A DNA stretch of 64,000 nucleotides from Cristatella mucedo (taxonomy: Eukaryota; Bryozoa; Phylactolaemata; Cristatellidae). Position numbers and translations under genes: made by a program. The notes beneath the pieces are model-generated. The model ran no database searches. It had not been told where the DNA came from and was given only the letters and a program-made list of their open reading frames with translations. Location: the NCBI GenBank assembly GCA_009760855.2, contig WPIO01000001.1, forward strand, positions 7,001,001 through 7,065,000, written 5' to 3'. This document shows, piece after piece, positions 34,387 through 45,725 of this stretch. How positions within the stretch are numbered: the first letter of the stretch is position 1; each line of letters opens with the position of its first letter.

Positions 34387-37300
34387 TCGACTATTGGTAC
34401 AGAATTGGCAGCACGACGAAGTTACCGGAGGAGACAAATCCGAATCCTGCTCAATGCACCACAATTTTCCACGGGCAAGCTGGCATCGCACTGCACCTCG
34501 TTACAGGTACTCCAGGGGTGTTCGGAGGTGTGCGTTGCACAAACCTTAAAGGCCGAACCGTTGAATGTCACCATCTGCAGGCTGATAAAAGTTAGCAGCA
34601 TGCACACACTGCACCCCTACTTCGAATGTGGTGACAGCAGAAGCGGCAATGTTTACTCACTCAACTGGAATGACAAATTAAAATAGAAGCTACATCACAC
34701 TCGAGCCCCTTAACGTTCTTCACCGATATGACAAGAATATAAGGCAGTGAAGCTGTCGTCTATCGGCCAGTGACTTTTTCGGATTGCAAAGTTGGAGTGT
34801 CAATGCTTGGTAGCAGACTGACTGCAGCAGTGCTGACAGCCGGCGGGAGCGCAGTGCAGTGGTCCAGTGTCATGGCTACCCCTTCATCTACAAGGGCAGA
34901 TTAGCTGGGATTATCCCGTTGCATTTACTCAGATAAAGACTGCATTAATTGGCAAGCTCGTGGGGGAGGCCCATTAGCGTGAGAAAGATGTATGTCTACA
35001 AACACCTAGAAAATGTGAGGAAAGGCACCTTCCATGTGAGTAAAGTACCAGACTGCTGTAAATACAAAAGGAGAAACAAAGTTATGTTTCTACATTTTGC
35101 TCACAACTGCAACACGTGATCTCACAATCTCTCCATCTCTCCTCAGCGTACATGTATGTATGCATGCCTGCCCGAATGCATGCGCACACATGCAATCTCC
35201 CATACAGCTCTCTTATTTTCGAAGGGGAGTTGTTCACAAATTCTTGGATATCCCTGATTCACCTAACACAGGTCGAGGGCAAACAGCAGAATGACTAAGG
35301 GTTTATAATCGATAAAGGTGCTCTAATTTTAGTACAGCACCAGGACTCGCGTGCAATGCGAGAGACTGCCAGACTATAACAATATCGTCATGGCTCTGAA
35401 AGATAAAGCCTTTAAAAATGGATCAAACGATATTTGAGGGAACATTTTGACTCTGGCCATCGTGCGCTAGTTTGACTGGCCATGCGAGCTTATTTACTGA
35501 TACACACATTCAGGTCATAGTGAGGTGTCCAAGGCTACATTGAATAGACAGGCCTATCGAAACGGTTTTAACAGCCGATTTATGTAGGAGGCGAGTAGCT
35601 CTGACCATCATACCAGGTCGGAGGCCCTCAGAGCAAAAGCTGGTCACCTCACAACCAACTCCCAACCCCCTAACCGACTACAGTCACGATATGACTGCCC
35701 GAAGTGACTGCTTTAAGCTGGCACCGGGCAGGGGGCCGACACAGCACAGAGCGGTCAGGCTATTTTAGGCTGCCAGGCCCAGCATACCTTCAAGCCCTGA
35801 TTTACACCAGTCACTCACACATGCACAGCAGCTGCAACCATGCTACCGATAATCCTGACGGATAGGTCCTCGGCAGGAATGGCCCCTCGGTCGGAACCGG
35901 AACATCGGGAGTGGTCTGCTCGGCTGCTGCCACTGCACCAGATGCAAGCCGAATTGCTAGGCTGTATGAACCGAACCGTCTCAAATAGTACATGCATTTC
36001 CTTCCTCGGGTTGGGCTGCCTTGGTGCTGCTCCGAGTGCCTAGTTAAGCATACATTAATGTAAATGTAATGTATGTAATGTATCTCCGTCAGTAACTCCA
36101 CAAAGTCATAAAGACCATGCGGGTGTTACGCAGGAGAGTTTTGTATAGCGCACTCGCAGTCTAAGCGGCTTTCGGTACGCATTCGGTAGCCAACAGACTT
36201 CGTCTCACGCAACAAAGAGAAAGTGGGAAGCAAAGCAGAGTCAGGAGAGCAGTTGAGGTAGTAAATAGCATGAAAGTAGCAGCTCAGGGCCGCTGAAAAG
36301 GATGTACCATAGTCGGCAGTTGGAGAGTAGTTGTCGTTGCGTAAGAATTGTGGAAGCGAGTTCCATAGTCTAGGACCTGCAGAGCTAAAGCTTCTGTCGC
36401 CAATTGTCTTTAAGCGGAGGAATGGGACAGCTAATTTATTGTCTACACAGGACCTGAGGGCGCGAACAGGCTGAAACTGATGCAGCAGTTCATTAGAGGC
36501 ATGCGCTCCCGGGAAATATGCCAGAGCGGCGGTCTCGTCCTAAGCAGGCCGTCTAATCCATAAGCTTACTACGGCCTGCCTACTAATAGTTCATTATTCA
36601 TTCAGCTGCTACTAAAAACGAACATATAAGTGGAATAGTTCAGAGCAGCCTGCAGACTCAGCCCTCCCCCTAATACTGCAGGGCCACCAGAAGAATGCCT
36701 ACTCCACAGAAAAAGCAGCACCTAGCTAACAGCTGACTGCCTACCATGAGAGCACTCACTTCGGTCGCACGCATGCACACAGACAGGCACCTGCACGCAC
36801 ACAAACACGTGCCGGAATCACATGCTACACAATTTGCTGCTAAGCCTGCAGACAATGTAATGTAATGTATCTCCGTCTGTAACTCCACAGAGTCATAAAG
36901 ACCATGTGGGTGTTACGCAGGAGCGTTTTGTATAGCACACTCACAGCCCAAGCGGCTTTCGGTATGCATTCGGTAGCCAACAGACTTCGTCTCACGCAAC
37001 AAAGAGAAAGTGGGAAGCATAGCAGAGTCAGGAGAGCAGTTGAGGTAGTGAGTAGCATGGAAGTAGCAGCTCTGAACCGCTGAAAAGGATGAGCCATAGT
37101 CGGCAGTAGTAGAGTAGAGTGGTTGTCATTGCAAATCCAGCCAGCATGACCTCATTTTCCCCCAAGTTGGTAACCGACGGTCGGCACATCACAGCAGGCT
37201 AGGCAAGCAGGCCAGAAAGAGCACAGTGTGGTGCATAAACACACGCACGCACACGCGAGGAAAGCCCCTCTGCTCTTGTCTTATAACCGCGCACTAAGAA

Positions 37301-39784
37301 ACCTTCAAGTGCTCGGTGTACCCTTGAGCCGAGATCGAGCAGACAACATGTTGGGCTACCGGCGGCCAAGCCCACACTGGGCAGAGAGCATTGGCATAGC
37401 CTTCAAAGGTTGACAGTGGCTAGAGAGGTCCAATCCACACATGTCAGCTGTATTACGTGTGGCCCTCATTTCATTGACATAACGGCCAAATCAAGTGACC
37501 ACACGCCAGCGCCCCCATTGCATACTGCAGCCGTGGCAATGCCACCCAACAATCACTTGTGCACACTTGCACAAGTACAACCTAAGCCGATCACAGCCGC
37601 AGACAAAGTGAAACAAAAACTCCCAGAAGCAAAATTGTTTTGCCGTAGGCCAACGACAAGTACACCAAGTTCCAAATCACGGTTGCTTTTTGTTTGCAGC
37701 AGCAACGTCAGTGGCAGCTGTGGCTGCATAACAATTTATGTCCATAGGGAGCAGACAGCTGCACTTAATAGCAACATGGCACACGAAACACTGTCAAAAC
37801 CGATTGTGCATTTCAAACTACCCAGAAGTGCATCACTTTTTGCTGGGCCCTCGAGACAAATTTTCTAATTGGTGATACTGAAGCATGACTGTCACCATGC
37901 GCTCGGAATTTAGGTATCCCCCTTTGACATCTTAAAGTTTGAAAGCTTCATTAAGAAGACTGCTTCCACAGCTAGCCATTACGTTCGATCCCTGTCAAAG
38001 ATTAGGGACTGTCTACTACATTTGCTTGCTAAAACTCTAGCTAGCTCCCTGATTCTAAGCTGGACTAATGTACTCCGTTTTGGCTGGGCTACCGAAAAAA
38101 AAGCCTTTAAGCCTACGGAGCTGGTGATGCATAACGCTGAACAGCTAGTAAATAAATCAAAGCTAGTAAACAAATCCCAGCTAGTAAACAAATCCCGGAG
38201 GTTAAACCACACAGGTGTCTCCTTTGCTGAAGGAGCTGCAATGGCTTCTGGTCGATCAAAGGATACAGAGCAAAATTCTTACTCTGACCCACTAAGCCTA
38301 CCGTGGCTTGGTTCTTTCATACCGAGCTGAACTGCTGCACCAGCTTCAGCCTCTCGTGCCCTGAAGTCCTCTATAGACAATAAATTAGCAGCTCTATTCT
38401 TCTGCTCCGTTCCTAAGATGGCATAATTTTTAAGCATCATCAACATCTGCTCTCCTGATGTGGGGCATTCTTTCCAGCCGCTCTAAGCTGCTACTTTCGT
38501 GCCACTGACATCATCGACGGCCCTGCCGACTCAGCCATGCTTCTGACTTTCTCTTGGTTGCACGAGATGAAGTCTGCTGGCTACCGAGTGCTCACCGAAA
38601 GCTGCTTAGGCTTTGAGTGCTGTAGAGAACTCTCCTGCCTAACACCCACTTAGTCTTCGTGGCTTTGCTCGTGAAGTAACTGACCGAGATGCACTGCACC
38701 TTGACCTTACTCCTTCATCTGCAGCCGATCGAGCGATCGTTTGCCACACGCCCGCCCGTGCTGCTAGTGGCCACGATCCAAACGGCACGGCACGTTGGTA
38801 CGTTGCGAGAAATGAAAAAACCGTTGCCAGCACGCTGCTGCTAGCAGGCAATATGTCTGCGTCAGCCTGCCCGGTGGAAAATGCCAAAATGGCTCAGCAC
38901 TCTACAGCAGGTAAGGACCGTCAAAGCAAGCTATGAGCACAAATATATAGAAAAAAACTAATCGCCACCGAGACTTGCACAGGACAGCCTTGTCAAACGT
39001 CACCACGAGCCAAATACGAGTCGGCCAGCCACTCAGCGCAGCTGATGAGAGAGCACGCGAGCACCTGGCTGGTCCATCCGAGCATTGCTGCTGCCTTCCG
39101 AAATTGGACTGGTGATGCGAAGGTACCCGTTGAAGCTTGGCAGGCCAACGGCAGACAGCCCTGAGAGCGATTCTGCTGGGTGCGATGGATTGACTCAGAC
39201 AAGGCACAGTCCATACTTGAGATCATTCGGCCTGCCTGTCAGTGGCTTGGCATTTAGTGTTTCATAAATCACGGATCGCTCGGAGGTTGCCAGTGGAGGC
39301 CAGCCGTGGTGCAGGCAGTATCTTGAGACTTACTGGAGGCTTTCTACTCGTGCCGTGCCTGGCACAATGTTCCGGAGAACTCAACAAAAAAAAGCTGGCT
39401 GTAGCCTGCCTGCTTTAAGTTGCTACTCAAAGAGACCAAGAATCGGTGGTGCAACACACGTGGCAGCTGTTTTGAAGTATGTCGACATGGGAGCCCAACC
39501 GTGGAAGTCAATGCTGCCACCCAATCTCGTCAACTACACAAGTCGCCAACTGATCCCACTAAGGATGGACCTCTGCTCAGGGGCAGTTTAGTGTGCTCTC
39601 AGCAAGGTAATGCAGAGCCTCGACGTGGCCATACTTGACCGCCGCTACCACTTACACAACCGTCTACAAGCTAAATGCTACATCCTTCAAGGGGAAACAA
39701 ATCATTACCCACAGAGCATAAGCAGGGACAACTGAGTTTCTGTATTCACAGATAGTACAAACGACACATACAGAGATGAAGGGA

Positions 39785-39861
<77 letters not shown>

Positions 39862-42800
39862 CTTACACACGGAAATCAGTCCTACGTCGTCTTGATGTAA
39901 CTGACCAGGGCACCTAAAAACTAAGACGCGCGCTCTAGATGTGGTTCTGGGTCTGTCCGTCTTGAAATCCTATAGTCTGCGCTCTTTTTTTTTTTAAGAA
40001 GATCCTTCTACCAGGTCTAAAAACTTCGGGCCGTTCCATTCGAGCAAAAGCAATCAACCGTACGTCAACGGCTATAAGCCACTAATATGCCCAACATGTT
40101 GTCGACGATATTTTGGACAAGTAACCGTTTGACAACTCGAGCCTCGTACATGATGAGCAATAAGTTCTCACTTTTGGCCAGTCATCGAGCAAAGGCAGGC
40201 ACAAGGAAGAGGTGCACAGCGCCATTGCACGGCAGAGGCAGCTAAATGCAAATGCTCCAATTAATCGATGGGGGGGAGCAACATTTTGCTCATTGTCAGA
40301 CCGAACATTGTTGATGCGATAATTTCTAAAAAACGCCAAGCTCGGGTGAGGCTTTTCGTTGGTAGCAGGATGAATTTCTGTTTGGTGGCCTAAATTGATG
40401 AGGCGGCTGGCGATGGTGCCATTGGACGAGTGAACAGACCAAAGAAAATAACAGCACCATGGTTGGTTGCGCTTGATTTCGTCACGCTTGCATTCCAGCC
40501 AATGTAATTCGGCATGATTAATCATGGAAAGCACCAGCTGACTGTGGGCTTGCAGGCCCTGTCGGCCATCACAGGCTGCACTCGGTTAGCCCGATAGCAT
40601 CGCTAGCGTGTGAGGGAAACGACTCGTTCATTCGATGCAGAGGAATGCAAAAATGATTCGGCCCCTGTCTCACAGGCTCATCAATAAACTTCAGCGATGC
40701 ACACGCCCGCCGAAGACTGCTCAAGCAGCTGGCGCTGAAGTAAATTACCGAGCGCTCGCACGTCGAGATGTGCCTAGCAAGCAAGCAACGAGAGGCCTTG
40801 TCGACTGGCTTTCCGGAGAACGACGCAGGCAATGCAAACAAACGCCGGGCGTAGGCTGAACGGCAACGGCCACACGAAGGCGCCTAGAGCGTGCAGCCGC
40901 AGATAGCCGTGCCGAAGGGGACGATTTGCGCAAGCAGCAGCAAACGAGTGACGAACCTGGCAGCCTCGAACTCGACAAACTCGCCGATTGAAATGCGAGG
41001 GCCATTCATATCGCACAGGCGTGCTTAAAGCAAAGTAAAAAAGTAAAAGAAAAGGCCAACTGAGTCAATAGCCTCATTGACATAGAGGCAGGCATATATA
41101 GAGCCTTAGTGGCTACCATCCTGCTTGCACATGGCAATGAGGGATGCCAGCTGCAGGACTCGAACCCGTGACCTGGCGGTTTGTGCATCCTATCTCTGTG
41201 CTACCGACATCTATGCTTTTCCAATGCACAAGTGCCATCCCAGATGGGCTATATGTAATGTAATGTAATGAATGTAACATATATCTGTCAACGAATGAGC
41301 AACGAATTGAGCAACGAATACAGTGCAAAGTTCTTAAACTGACCCATAAGGCCCGCCACAGGTTGGCTCCTTCGTACCTAGCTGAACTGCTGCACCAGTT
41401 TCAGCCTCTTTGTACCGTCAGGTCCCGTATGGACAATAAAATAGCTGTTCCATTCCTCTGCTTAAAGACCGTTGGCAATAGAAGCTTTAGCTCTGCAGGT
41501 CCTAGACTGTGGAACTCGCTTCCACAATTCTTACGCAACGACAGCTACTCTGCTATTGCCGACTATGGCACATCCTTATCAGCAGTTCTGAGCTGCTACC
41601 TCCATGCTACTCACTACCTCAACTGCTCTCCTGACTCTGCTAGGCTTCCCACTTTCTCTTTGTTTCGTGAGACAGAGTCTGTTGGCTACCGAACGCGTAC
41701 CGAAAGTCGCTTAGGCTGTGAGTGTGCTATATACAACTCTCCTTCGTAACACCCATATAGTCTTTATGGCTTGTGGAGTTCCAGACAGAGATACATTACA
41801 TTAAATTGCAGTAGTCCAGCCAAAACAGAACCAGGGAGCTAGCAGGCCACCGTGGTAGATAACCCCTAATCTTTGATACGGATCGAATGTGAGGGCTAGC
41901 TGTGGAGGCAGTCTTCTTAATACAACTTTCCAAATTTAAGCACCTACCAAAGAGGACACCTTAATTCCCAGCACATGGTGATGGTTGCACAACAGCATCA
42001 CCAATTAGAAGAAGAACGTCTCCTAGTCGAACCCCACACACACAGAATGTCCTATGAGTAAGAGCTCGGTTTTATTTCGGTTATGTTTGGCTGACATCTC
42101 GGATCGAATGTCTTCAAGGCAAGCATTCGGTTTATCAATCACTTCACCAGATTCCAACGGTTTAAAGACAGGCACAGCTGGGTATCGGCAGCATTGAAGT
42201 GACAGCCGATCCCATGGGCCAGCATCACTTTGTTCATGGGTTTGGTATAAATGGAGACCAGCTACGGAAAAAGAACAGACCCGTGTGGAACTCCACTGGT
42301 GACTTGTCTGCTGGATGTCTGCCGTGACTATCACACGACACGGATTGAACACGACCGGACAAGTACGATTTTTACTACACCAGCCCCTCGTCAGCAAGAC
42401 CGATCCCTGTTATCAATCAGTCAAGAAAAATATCGTGATCAATAGTGTCGAACGAAGCTGGTAGATCAAGCAGGGCCAGGGCAGCAATATTCTCCCATCG
42501 TTGCTACTTAAGATGTCGTTGATCACACGGTATAGAGCAGTTTTCATGGAGTGGTGTTTTTGCTTGATACCCGATGGAAATTTTTCTGACACGTCAATCT
42601 TTTCAATGTCCCATCTCGCCTGGGCATCACTGGCACTGCTCTGCAATGGTTCAGGTCCTATCTCAGTGGCAGACTCCAGAGTATTGACGTGAATGGAAAA
42701 AGATCATCCGAGGTACCTTTGAAATATGGGGTATCTCAGGGCTCCGTGCTAGGTCCGGTTCTTTTCATGGTTTATACTCTCCCTCTTGCTGATGTGATTG

Positions 42801-45688
42801 CCAAGCACAATCTAGGCTTTCACTTCTATGCGGATGACACTCAGTTGTACCTTTGCGTTCATCCATCCCAGCCTTCGAGCACCTCGAATTCTCTCAACTC
42901 ACTTGCTGCATGTATTGATGACATCCGCACATGGATGGCAGCACATTTTCTAAAACTAAACGATGATAAAACTAACTTACTAGTTATGGACAAACCCAGT
43001 GTGATTCAGAAATTGGAAAGACTTACGCTCAAAATTAGCTCTGCCAGCATATTTCCACTTGAATCAGCTCAAAATCTAGGTGTCATGTTCCAAAGTGACC
43101 TCTCGTTAGACGACCACATCAGCTCCACAGTCAAATCTTCCTACTTTCAGCTACATAACATTGCTAAAATTCGAGCTTGTTTAAATAAGGATACCACGTC
43201 TAAGTTGGTCCATGCATTTGTGACATTCCGCCTTAACTCCTGTTACTCACTGCTTGCTGGCCTACCGGCATGTGCAATCACGCGATTACATCTGGTGCAA
43301 AACTTTGGAGCTAGGCTTGTCTGTCGTGAGCGTCGCAGTTGCCACATCACACCACTTCTCGCCGACCTGCACTGGCTACCAGTCAAGCAACGGATCGACT
43401 TCAAGGTTTTGTCGCTCACTTTTATGTCACTTCATTCTTTGGCTCCAGCTTATCTCTCAGATCTACTCCCCCACCAGGCCTAGCATCGTACCACCTGCTT
43501 TTCGGAATCTAACAGTCTACCGATACCTCGTACAAACTTCAAATCCTTTGGAGACCGTGCATTTAGTTCGTATGCTCCCAAAGCCTGGAACTCCATCCCG
43601 ACTTGTGTCATAACATCCCCTGACTTGACCAAATCTAAAAGAACCTAAAAACACATCTATTTAGGACAGCATTAAGTGGGTCCCTGTGATTCGCCTTCAT
43701 GTGCTTATGCGCGCTGACACTGTGCATGCTGCCACTAACCACTTTGCATGCTGACCCTGTGCATGTCACCCCTAACCATGTTATTTATTTTGTTTGTTTT
43801 TCAAGCATGATTTTACTTACCATTTAATTGCATTTCCCATTGCAGCAAATGTAAAGCGCCTAGAAAGAGATCAAGTTCTCTGAGGGCACTTTATCAAGTA
43901 CATTATTATTATTATTAATCTTTTAAAAAATCTTTGAAAAAAGGAAGAAGGGAAACTGGGCAATAGTTTGCTAAGACCTCTGAATCAAATCCAGGCTTTT
44001 TAAGCATTGGTCGAGCGATGGCCTATTTGAAAGACTTTGGAACAACCCAATCATCCAGAAAAGCATTAAAACCTGGGTCATGACTGGACTAAGTTCGTCT
44101 GTGAAGACCAGAGACAGAATGGTATGGGGAATTCAATCAAGAGATGGGCTCTTTTTGTAGGCTTTATTAAGGTAGTTACTTCGTCCGAATGAACCTCAGA
44201 AAATCTCAAAAGGTCACAGGTCTCGACTTACTAACTGATTAGTTAGAGGGAACTCTATGGAGGCACGAATAAGTGCAACCTTTTTACTGGTGAAGGCTGA
44301 AAACTTGTCGGCCGAATTGTAATAGCAAGGGAGTGAGACCACACAGGGTTGTCAGGCAAATGATTTGCTCTAATAAATTTGTTTTAGATCTGACTGGCAG
44401 GACTCCGGTTTTTGAGTGACAAAAGAAACCTGGACTTTTCTAGGCTTCCAAGCGAAGACTCAATGGATGTTTCTTTTTAGTTTACTGCACCAATGAGGGT
44501 ATCGAGGCTGACAACAGAGTCTGGGTGCCGACTAAGAAGTCCTGCATCCCAGATTAAAAAAATTTCTAACCGTCAATGCTTTGTAAGTTGTGTCACTGGA
44601 AAAACTCGAAGCTACCCTGCACATAGCAAGGGAAATAAGAACGGTAAACGAAATGAATCCGAAATGATCCAGTCAGCAGGCACACAATGATCTCAGTGGG
44701 GCACACCTTGTGATCCCGAGATCTAGAACATGGCCACCAAAATGAGTTGTATGACAAACAAGTTGGACCAACCAGAGACTTTTCAGACAGTCAAGAAATG
44801 AGTGTATCTGACAGTTGCTAAGGTCGTCAATGGAAATATTAAAATCTCCAGTAATCAATAAAATCCTGTCACAATATTCTAGTAAGAACTCCAAAAACTC
44901 CATAAACAAGATTAGACAGCCAGAAGAAGGTGGGTCGGTGGACCACAACAGTGAGAGGCATGATCTTTGATGATAATCTGATAGCAACTGATTCAAATGA
45001 TGGCCAGTACAGAAAACTGCAGGTCTTACAGGTAAGCGAATCACGATTAATGACAGCAATGTCACACCACCCACCTTGTCAGGCCATATGGCCAGAAAGA
45101 ATAAGAACAGGGGGCGGGGGGGGGGGGGGGGGGGGGGGGGGGGTGGGAAGTCGGATATATGCAGCCACCAGAGCAGGGTGTCATCAATGTCTCGGTAAGC
45201 AGAAATGCATCGAGCTTCTCCTGGACAGCCTGATCGTGGATATTTAGCCCCTTTATTCTTAGCGGGGGGGGGGGGGGACATTTAACAAGCACAATATAAG
45301 AGGCTGTCCTATGCCTTTGGCCAGCCGATATGAAAGATCAGGGCTGCAAGCAAGTTCAGCATTTGTCAGCTGACTACAACTGCAGGCCCAGGTGGATCGT
45401 GCATTTAGTGGTGGCCTACTGCCCGTAAGGGAAGCTGGTGAAAACCACATCATTGAGCTCGAGTGTCAACTTTTTGTATCTATCAGCACGACAATTTTCA
45501 TAGGGTAGACTGTGTTTCTTTTCTTTCTTCCAATCTTTTGCGACTACGGAACATACCCAGGTCTTAACTGCCCAAGACCAAGTCACATTCTAGCGACTGC
45601 GTAGCTATACAAGCTTGCAGCATCTTACAGCCGTAGAGCTATGTGGACAGCAACTTTCGTGTTAGCGCTGAATGCTCTGTCTCTTGTG

Positions 45689-45725
<37 letters not shown>

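Larger units (their letters stand above)
41816..45450 (-). mobile_element. LINE-A body (endonuclease and RT), interrupted by LINE-B
   Basis: Reverse-strand CR1/L2-like retrotransposon. From 45.3 kb downward: apurinic-type endonuclease traces ([45 protein letters not shown]), a linker, RT start (LKKPGF..LANY near 43990), then after the LINE-B insertion the RT continues ([36 protein letters not shown], a QGSVLGPLLF-like site, ADTQL) and ends near FWLDYCNL at about 41.82 kb. Stops, shifts and two poly-G runs break it. Its own 3' end is not present. Confidence 0.8.
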
